The translations under genes were made by a program, and so were the position numbers. Below, piece after piece: positions 6,283 through 10,767 of a stretch of DNA of 10,767 bases. Position 1 is the first letter of the stretch. Each line of letters opens with the position of its first letter. The stretch lies in assembly GCA_004557805.1 (NCBI GenBank), contig SFFS01000080.1, positions 1-10,767 on the forward strand, given 5' to 3'. This stretch comes from Clostridiales bacterium (GTDB taxonomy: Bacteria > Bacillota > Clostridia > Christensenellales > Aristaeellaceae). The notes under the pieces were generated by a model, which was not told where the DNA came from, made no database searches, and saw nothing but the letters and a program-made list of their open reading frames with translations.

Positions 6283-7667
6283 GCGTCCCTCCCTCCGACG
6301 GTCATGCTGGAAATGCGGATATGCGGCTGGCCCACGTCGGTGGGTACGCTGCCGCTGAGCGATCCGCATATGCCCTGCGCGCGCGAACAGTCCTTGCCTA
6401 CGCGGTCGATTTTCATCAGAACCTCGCCGCCGCGGCCGATCAGCGACGCGCCGCGCACCGGGTGCGCGATCTTGCCGTCTTTGACGAGATAGCCCTCGCT
6501 GACGGCGAAGTTGAATTCGCCCGTCGCCGGGTTGACGGAGCCGCCGCCCATTTTCGCGGCGTACAGGCCGTCGCCCATTGTGGCGATCATTTCGGCGCCG
6601 TCGTCGCTTCCGGCGGCGATATACGTGTTGCGCATGCGGCTGGTCGGCGCGAAGGTGTAATCCTGCCTGCGGCCGGAGCCGGTGGAGGGCATGCCCATGC
6701 GGAGCCCGCCGAGCTTGTCGATCATGTAGTTTTTGAGAATTCCGTTTTCAATGAGCACCAGCTTCGTCGTGGGCGCGCCCTCGTCGTCGATGTTTGTGGA
6801 GCCCCAGGAGAAGGGGATGGTGCCGTCGTCAATCGCGGTGACGATGGGGGAGGCGATCTGCTGACCGAGCTTCCCGCAGAATTCGCTCTGCCCGCGCGAG
6901 ACGCTCGTGGCTTCAAGCGAATGGCCGCACGCCTCATGGAACACCACGCCGCCGAATCCGCCCGCCATCACTACGGGCATCACGCCCGCGGGACACATGG
7001 GCGCGTGCAGCATGGTCAGCGCCGTCTTCGCGGCGATTTTCGCATGCTCAGTCGCGTCGATTTTGCGTTCGAACAGCTCGAACCCGCGCATTGCGCCCGG
7101 GCCTTCGAAACCGGTCTGGTTTTCTTTGCCGTCGGATGCGACGGCCATCATGCCCAGACGGGTGCGGGTACGGCGGTCGTGAACGAACAGACCCTCGCTG
7201 TTGGCGATCCATACGCGCTGATCGACGTCGCTCCAGACGGCCTGCGCCTGCACGATCTCCGGGCTGACCTCGTGGATGACGCGGTTGCAGTCGCGCATGA
7301 TGGCAAGCCGCTTCTGATGCTCGACGTCCGCGGGCAGGCGCTCGGCAGGCTGCATGTCGGCGAAGCGGCGCCGCGTCAGCGGCGCGACGGCCGCTTTTTC
7401 CGCGCACTGCGCGGCGGCGGCCACCTTCGCGGCGCAGTCGAGCAGGCCCGCGCGGCTGGTGTCGTTGGTGTAAGCGTACAGGCAGCGCGTGCCGCAGAAA
7501 AGCCGCACGCCCGCGCCGTGCTTGCGGCCGGAGGAGACGGTCTCCACTGTGTCGTTGCGCATGACGAGAGAATTGACGAGCGTATCCTCAAAGAAAATTT
7601 CCGAGAAGGTTCCGCCGGAGGAGAGCGCTTTTTCCAGCACCTCGGCGGCAATGAGTTTGTCCAGCAT
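6279..7667 (-). CDS. tldD: TldD zinc metalloprotease
   Basis: The 462-residue product is the catalytic subunit of the TldD/TldE heterodimeric protease in the cytoplasm. The zinc motif HEACGH is at 244-249 (H244, E245, H249), in the conserved context GGVVFHEACGHSLEA. The likely third zinc ligand is C434 in GICGS near the C-terminus, just before GQPHIRIS, matching the cysteine ligand known from the E. coli enzyme. DYTFAPTSRMRNTYI (336-350) and EGYLVKDGKI (391-400) are further family landmarks. The enzyme feeds extended peptides into a narrow cleft, and no sequence preference can be read here. I chose ATG 7667, with AAAGGA eight bases upstream, over the upstream TTG at 7688, which has no site. 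It follows yugP by 24 bases and overlaps pmbA by four, so all three appear to be one operon. Confidence 0.93.
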   Translation of the reverse strand: MLDKLIAAEVLEKALSSGGTFSEIFFEDTLVNSLVMRNDTVETVSSGRKHGAGVRLFCGTRCLYAYTNDTSRAGLLDCAAKVAAAAQCAEKAAVAPLTRRRFADMQPAERLPADVEHQKRLAIMRDCNRVIHEVSPEIVQAQAVWSDVDQRVWIANSEGLFVHDRRTRTRLGMMAVASDGKENQTGFEGPGAMRGFELFERKIDATEHAKIAAKTALTMLHAPMCPAGVMPVVMAGGFGGVVFHEACGHSLEATSVSRGQSEFCGKLGQQIASPIVTAIDDGTIPFSWGSTNIDDEGAPTTKLVLIENGILKNYMIDKLGGLRMGMPSTGSGRRQDYTFAPTSRMRNTYIAAGSDDGAEMIATMGDGLYAAKMGGGSVNPATGEFNFAVSEGYLVKDGKIAHPVRGASLIGRGGEVLMKIDRVGKDCSRAQGICGSLSGSVPTDVGQPHIRISSMTVGGRDA

Positions 7668-7691
7668 AAATTCTGTCCTTTCCTGCAAAAA

Positions 7692-8390
7692 TCAGTCCCG
7701 GCTGCGGCGGTTTCCGCCCGCGATCAGCAGCAGGCGCACCAGCTGCAGAACAGCCTGCAGCGCGGCGGCAACATAGGTCAGCGCCGCCGCGCGCAGCACG
7801 CGCCCGGCGTCGTCCGTTTCGGCGGTGGTGAGATATCCGCCGCCTTCGAGCTGTTCCAGCGCCCGGCCGGAAGCGTCGAACTCAACCGGCAGCGTGACGA
7901 GATAGAACGCCACCACCAGCGTGAAAACGACGACGCCCGCCGTCACGAGCGGCTGCCAGCTCATGAAAAGCCCCAGCATGAAAAGCGGCACAGCCGCCCA
8001 GCTGCCCAGCTGCGCTATGGGCGCAACTTTGCTGCGGATGCGCAGCGGCCGGTAGCCCTCGGCCTCCTGCATGGCGTGGCCGCATTCGTGCGCCGCAACG
8101 CCCAGCGCCGCGATGGACGAGGAATCGTAGACCGTCTCGCTCAGGCGCAGCGTGTTGTCGCGCGGGTCGTAGTGGTCAGTGAGGCTGCCGCGCACGCGTT
8201 CGATGCGCACGTCGGAAAGCCCGCTGCGTTCGAGCAGATCGGCTGCCATCTGCGCCGCCGTCCAGCCCTGCTGCGACTGCACGCGCGAATACTTGCGGAA
8301 CGTCGACTGCACGCGAAACTGCGCCCACAGCGCCAGCAGGAGCGCCGGAAGGACGAGCAGCATCGTGGGATCATAGAAACCGTAATACAT
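7692..8390 (-). CDS. YugP-type membrane zinc metallopeptidase
   Basis: The 232-residue product matches the neutral zinc metallopeptidase family named after B. subtilis YugP. About four membrane segments are visible: near residues 9-25, 127-143, 148-167 and 203-224. A soluble part lies between the first two. The zinc motif HECGH is at 101-105 in GVAAHECGHAMQEAEGY. LPVEFDASGRA (167-177) is the other family signature, and E170 is a candidate third ligand. The length is normal for the family. GGAGGGA lies five bases before the ATG, and the gene has its own promoter (8426-8453). It is the first gene of an operon with tldD and pmbA. The natural substrate of this family is not known to me, so a role in membrane protein turnover is only a guess. 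Confidence 0.9.
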   Translation of the reverse strand: MYYGFYDPTMLLVLPALLLALWAQFRVQSTFRKYSRVQSQQGWTAAQMAADLLERSGLSDVRIERVRGSLTDHYDPRDNTLRLSETVYDSSSIAALGVAAHECGHAMQEAEGYRPLRIRSKVAPIAQLGSWAAVPLFMLGLFMSWQPLVTAGVVVFTLVVAFYLVTLPVEFDASGRALEQLEGGGYLTTAETDDAGRVLRAAALTYVAAALQAVLQLVRLLLIAGGNRRSRD

Positions 8391-8414
8391 CGAATCCCTC
8401 CATGGTTCAGCGTC

Positions 8415-8433
8415 GGTATGAGTTTATCATACC
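8415..8433. promoter_or_regulatory. 7-bp inverted repeat over the yugP -10 box (candidate operator)
   Basis: GGTATGA (8415-8421) and TCATACC (8427-8433) form a perfect inverted repeat with spacer GTTTA. The right arm contains most of the -10 hexamer, so a bound protein would block the promoter. No U-tract follows on the minus strand, so it is unlikely to terminate the glycosyltransferase gene upstream. I cannot match it to a known operator. Confidence 0.45.
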
Positions 8434-8453
8434 CGCTTTGCGGAAATTCGCAA
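8426..8453 (-). promoter_or_regulatory. Promoter of the yugP-tldD-pmbA operon
   Basis: On the minus strand, TTGCGA (8453-8448) and TATGAT (8431-8426) are spaced by 16 bases. The position gives a leader of about 30 bases before the GGAGGGA site of yugP. The -35 lies in a TTGCG/CGCAA inverted repeat and the -10 lies in a GGTATGA/TCATACC inverted repeat. Confidence 0.6.
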
Positions 8454-8464
8454 CGGAAACCCGG

Positions 8465-9508
8465 TCATTTGTCGCTTTTGCCGTCTGAAACGTCATGGAA
8501 AACGAAATCGCGCTGGATGAGAAAGCTGATGAAGAACAGCGCCACATCCACCGGGATTTTGATCAGGCTTTCTTTGCAGCCCGCCAGCGCAAGCAGCTGC
8601 ACCAGTCCCGCGCCCACGCCGAGCTGGCATGCGGCCAGCAGGTAATAGCGCGCCACCGCGCCGCGCCCGCCCTGGCCGTGAAATACCGCCGTGCGGTTGA
8701 GCGTGTAATTGAGAAGGCTGGAGACGACGCGCGCCAGCGCGTAGGAAGCCGCGCCCGGGAGATGCGCCCCACCAAGCAGCAGCAGATACAGCCCGTAATC
8801 GACGACGAACGAAATCAGCGAGGAAAGCATGAATTTCAGGATCACGCCGTAAATGCGCGCCGAGTCGCGCAGCGTGTCGAAATGCGAGCCCTCGTTGTTG
8901 TTTTCGTAGATGGTGGCGATGGGCACCTCATACAGCCCCAGGTGCATTTCCTTCAGGCGCAGCAGCATTTCCATTTCGAACTCGTACCGTTCGCCCGGCA
9001 GGCGCAGCATGGCCGGAATGGCGGCGGCCGGAATGCCGCGCAGACCCGTCTGCGTGTCGGTGCATTTGCGGCCCGCCACGAAACGGTAGACCGCGCGCGT
9101 GATCCCGTTGCCCAGGCGCGAACGGAGCGGCACCTCGCCCTGGAACGCGCGCGCGCCGATCGCCAGATCGCCGGGATGCGCAAGCAGCGCGTCGCGCACG
9201 CGCACAATATCCTCCGGCGCGTGCTGGCCGTCCGCGTCGGCGGTTACGACGCCCGCGAGCGATTCGTAGCGGTTCAGCGCTTCGTTTAGGCCGGTTTTCA
9301 GCGCGCGGCCCTTGCCGAGATTGACCGCGTGGTGCACGACCGCGCAGCCGAGCGCCTCGGCCTCGTCGAACAGCGGCCGGTACTGCGCGCCGCCGCCGTC
9401 GTCGACGAGCAGCACGTCCAGCCCTTTTCCGCGCAGAGCGCGGCAAAGAGGCAGCATTTTCGCATCCGGCTTATAAGCCGGAATCAACACAACGACAGAA
9501 CCCGTCAT
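8465..9508 (-). CDS. Membrane glycosyltransferase: GT2 (DPM1/DPG-synthase-like) fused to a GtrA domain
   Basis: The 347-residue product joins two domains. Residues 1 to about 215 are a GT2 fold: VVVLIPAYKP (5-14), VDDGGG (35-40), NLGKGRALKTGLN (63-75), the metal-binding DAD in TADADGQH (D91, D93), DTQTGLRG (151-158) and RYEFEMEMLL (174-183). Residues 224 to about 340 are a GtrA domain with four membrane helices (roughly 224-245, 253-272, 288-311, 318-335). GT2 enzymes of this type transfer a sugar from a nucleotide donor to undecaprenyl or dolichyl phosphate, and GtrA is proposed to help move the lipid-linked sugar across the membrane. The product is thus probably for glycosylating wall polymers. 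The sugar is unknown. ATG 9508 has AAGGAG ten bases upstream; the frame stays open to 9853 but that part runs antisense to the SGNH gene. Confidence 0.88.
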   Translation of the reverse strand: MTGSVVVLIPAYKPDAKMLPLCRALRGKGLDVLLVDDGGGAQYRPLFDEAEALGCAVVHHAVNLGKGRALKTGLNEALNRYESLAGVVTADADGQHAPEDIVRVRDALLAHPGDLAIGARAFQGEVPLRSRLGNGITRAVYRFVAGRKCTDTQTGLRGIPAAAIPAMLRLPGERYEFEMEMLLRLKEMHLGLYEVPIATIYENNNEGSHFDTLRDSARIYGVILKFMLSSLISFVVDYGLYLLLLGGAHLPGAASYALARVVSSLLNYTLNRTAVFHGQGGRGAVARYYLLAACQLGVGAGLVQLLALAGCKESLIKIPVDVALFFISFLIQRDFVFHDVSDGKSDK

Positions 9509-9525
9509 ACAGAATAGGCTCCTTT

Positions 9526-9573
9526 TTTGCAAAATTCGCAAATATTCTTTTTTTCGCGCAAAAAGCGCGTTTT
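9526..9573. other. AT-rich leader with two small inverted repeats between divergent genes
   Basis: This gap separates the glycosyltransferase gene (minus) from the SGNH hydrolase gene (plus). TTTGC (9526-9530) and GCAAA (9538-9542) form an inverted repeat containing, on the minus strand, TTGCGAATTT, which recurs upstream of yugP. CGCGC (9555-9559) and GCGCG (9565-9569) form a 5-bp stem flanked by T-runs on both sides (seven T before, four after). I could not find a convincing -35/-10 pair for the glycosyltransferase gene here. Confidence 0.4.
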
Positions 9574-9578
9574 CCTGC

Positions 9579-9607
9579 TTTCCCTGCGGCGTAAAAGCGG
9601 GTATACT
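9579..9607 (+). promoter_or_regulatory. Candidate promoter for the SGNH hydrolase gene
   Basis: A good -10 box, TATACT, lies at 9602-9607. The best -35 at a 17-base spacing is the poor TTTCCC (9579-9584), so this promoter may be weak or need an activator. Transcription would start near 9614, shortly before the GGAAAGGA ribosome binding site. Confidence 0.4.
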
Positions 9608-9641
9608 GAATCCATCCAACAGAAGGAAAGGACGTTTGCCA

Positions 9642-10283
9642 ATGGCGAAAGAAATTCTCTGCTTCGGCGATTCCAACACCTGGGGCTGGCGGCCCGAAAA
9701 CCGCGGCGGCGCGCCCGCGCGCTTCGACCGGGAAACGCGCTGGACGGCGCTGGTGCAAAGGGCGCTGGGGGAAGAATACCACATCGATGAAGAGGGCCTC
9801 AACGGCCGCACCACCGTGTTTGAGGACCCCACCTCGCCCGAACGCTGCGGCATCCGCTATATCGAAATGCTGATGTATACGCACGCGCCGGATCTGGTCG
9901 TTCTCATGCTCGGCACGAACGATATGAAGGAGCACCTGCACACTACCAACCACGCGATTGCGCGCGGCGTGCAGATGATTGCCAGCCGCATCCTGACGCT
10001 GGGGCAGGCGGGCGGCAAAACGCCGAAGGTGCTGGTCGTGTCTCCCATCCGCATCGCGGAGGGCGTGGGCGCGCGGCATCCGAGCTTCCCACCGGAAGCC
10101 GTGCGGCGCTCGGAAACGCTGGCGGACGAAATCCGCGCGGAGGTCGCCGCGCTGCCGGTGCGGTTCATCGACGGGAAAACCGTCGCGGAGCCGAGCGAGG
10201 AGGACCGGCTGCACCTCGACGCGCGGGGGCACGCGCAGTTCGCCGCAAGGCTGGAAAAAGAAATCCGGGAAATGCTGGGATAA
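9642..10283 (+). CDS. SGNH/GDSL hydrolase of the MsAcT arylesterase/acyltransferase type
   Basis: The 213-residue product is a compact, leaderless, hence probably cytoplasmic, SGNH hydrolase. The four blocks are present: GDSN with nucleophile S11 (9-12), G52/N54 in GLNGRTT, N93 in GTND (91-94), and the D188/H191 pair in DRLHLD. The N-terminus (KEILCFGDSNTWGWRP), RFDRETRWT (27-34 area), EEGLNGRTT, the stretch VVLMLGTND and KVLVVSP resemble, as I remember it, the Mycobacterium smegmatis arylesterase MsAcT, which also transfers acyl groups in water. Physiological substrates of this group are poorly known; small acetyl or aryl esters are plausible. The ATG at 9642 has GGAAAGGA nine bases upstream, while the in-frame TTG at 9636 is only three bases from it and was rejected. 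The stop is 13 bases before the next gene, so they form a pair. Confidence 0.85.
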   Translation: MAKEILCFGDSNTWGWRPENRGGAPARFDRETRWTALVQRALGEEYHIDEEGLNGRTTVFEDPTSPERCGIRYIEMLMYTHAPDLVVLMLGTNDMKEHLHTTNHAIARGVQMIASRILTLGQAGGKTPKVLVVSPIRIAEGVGARHPSFPPEAVRRSETLADEIRAEVAALPVRFIDGKTVAEPSEEDRLHLDARGHAQFAARLEKEIREMLG

Positions 10284-10296
10284 AGGGGAGGAGCAT

Positions 10297-10695
10297 ATGA
10301 CCTGTTCAGAAAAGGCGCACGAAATCCATAAACAGGGGTTCAACTGCGCGCAGGCGGTTTTCGCCGCTTTCGCGGAAAACTACGGCATTACGCGGGAGCA
10401 GGCGCTGAAGCTGTGCGCCTCGTTTGGCGGCGGTCTTGCCGGGAGCGGCGAATGCTGCGGCGCGGCGCTGGGGATGCTCATGGCGCTCGGAATGGCCGAG
10501 GGCTTCGCGCAGCCCGACATGGCGAAAAAGCAGGCGCACAACGCGCGCGTCCGCGAGGCGATGAAGCTGTTCGAGGAGCGCTTTGGCGCGGTGCGCTGCC
10601 CGGATCTGAAGGGCGGGCGCGTGCCCTGCGCGGAGATTGTGGAGGGCGCCGCGGAAATTGCCGCGCAGATGCTTTCTCACGGCTCTGCCGATTGA
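10297..10695 (+). CDS. C_GCAxxG_C_C family cysteine-rich protein
   Basis: The 132-residue product shows the cysteine pattern that defines this small family: C17 in FNCAQAV, C40, C53-C54 in the Gly-rich GSGECCGAALG, C101 in RCPDL and C111 in PCAEIV. C3 is an extra, non-core cysteine. The rest is predicted to be helical and there is no signal peptide or membrane segment. The biochemical role is unknown; the conserved cysteines and Gly-rich turn suggest metal or redox cofactor binding, which is inference only. GGGGAGGA lies four bases before the ATG. It follows the SGNH hydrolase gene by 13 bases and is probably read from the same promoter. Its last codons overlap the -35 of the next promoter. 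Confidence 0.88.
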   Translation: MTCSEKAHEIHKQGFNCAQAVFAAFAENYGITREQALKLCASFGGGLAGSGECCGAALGMLMALGMAEGFAQPDMAKKQAHNARVREAMKLFEERFGAVRCPDLKGGRVPCAEIVEGAAEIAAQMLSHGSAD

Positions 10696-10720
10696 TTTTA
10701 CACAGGTTTTCCTGTATAAT
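10692..10720 (+). promoter_or_regulatory. Strong promoter for the gene leaving the right edge
   Basis: TTGATT (10692-10697) and TATAAT (10715-10720) are spaced by 17 bases. The -35 overlaps the TGA stop of the C_GCAxxG_C_C gene. ACAGG-TTTT-CCTGT (10702-10715) fills the spacer as a 5-bp inverted repeat. It could be an operator or a weak hairpin ending the upstream transcript. Confidence 0.7.
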
Positions 10721-10753
10721 AAAGAATGAATGATCGAAAGGAGGCTCGCTTTT

Positions 10754-10767
10754 ATGAAACTGATTAT
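10754..10767 (+). CDS. 5' end of an unidentified gene (partial)
   Basis: ATG at 10754 begins a frame reading M-K-L-I before the window ends. It is preceded by AAAGGAGG nine bases upstream and by a strong promoter (10692-10720), so the start is well supported. Four residues are not enough to assign a product. Confidence 0.6.

Noticed and set aside
6283..6369. N-terminal extension of PmbA
   Set aside because: It overlaps the tldD coding sequence. The GGAGGGAGG site and ATGA overlap fix the start at 6282.
4942..7667. RiPP biosynthesis cluster suggested by TldD/TldE
   Set aside because: No precursor peptide, radical SAM enzyme, YcaO, lanthionine synthetase or exporter is visible near the pair. 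TldD/TldE is widespread as a housekeeping protease.
6321..8645. A 774-codon open frame on the plus strand opposite tldD and yugP
   Set aside because: It is a shadow of the codon bias of the real genes on the other strand. Composition is unnatural, and it runs across three genes and two intergenic gaps.
9509..9853. N-terminal extension of the glycosyltransferase frame
   Set aside because: It lies antisense to the SGNH gene and adds non-conserved sequence. ATG 9508 has AAGGAG upstream and starts right at the GT2 fold.
1..10767. CRISPR array, tRNA, riboswitch, insertion sequence or phage module
   Set aside because: I found no regularly spaced repeats, no tRNA-like sequence, no transposase or integrase motif, and no leader long and structured enough to support a known riboswitch class.

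Overview
The window looks like chromosomal DNA from a GC-rich member of the Bacillota (Clostridia-like, probably an uncultured gut lineage). This is an inference from strong AGGAGG-type ribosome binding sites, TTGACA/TATAAT-type promoters, strong G/C third-position bias, and genes typical of that group: a YugP-type membrane protease, a long U32 protein with a second cysteine-rich end, a GT2-GtrA fusion and a C_GCAxxG_C_C protein. I see no rRNA, tRNA, CRISPR array, transposase or phage gene. Most of the window is ordinary housekeeping sequence; the least explained part is the first 780 bases.

Left end (1-776). A minus-strand gene starts at 35 and runs off the window, with a good extended -10 promoter behind it. 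Next come a perfect 19-bp inverted repeat that lacks a terminator U-tract (105-146) and an unrecognised minus-strand gene (648-170). That gene encodes a short N-terminal domain and a long Pro/Gly/Arg-rich tail, and its first codons appear to be out of frame. Divergent promoters around an inverted repeat (687-704) separate it from the next unit.

Plus-strand unit (777-4876). A secreted M23 (LytM) cell-wall peptidase is followed after 3 bases by an RsmF-type rRNA m5C methyltransferase. After a 59-base gap with a hairpin comes an RlhA-like U32 protein. The last two are predicted to modify C5 of rRNA cytosines, by methylation and hydroxylation respectively. Two terminator hairpins (4886-4943) close the unit against a convergent operon.

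Minus-strand unit (9508-4942, read right to left). A membrane GT2-GtrA glycosyltransferase comes first. Then a second promoter drives a protease operon: yugP-like membrane zinc peptidase, tldD, and pmbA/tldE, with tldD and pmbA overlapping by 4 bases. The leaders of the glycosyltransferase and of the yugP gene share a 10-base motif, and a 7-bp inverted repeat covers the yugP -10 box.

Right end (9602-10767). A divergent plus-strand pair encodes an SGNH hydrolase of the MsAcT arylesterase/acyltransferase type and a cysteine-rich C_GCAxxG_C_C protein. A strong promoter and RBS then lead into a gene cut off by the window edge.
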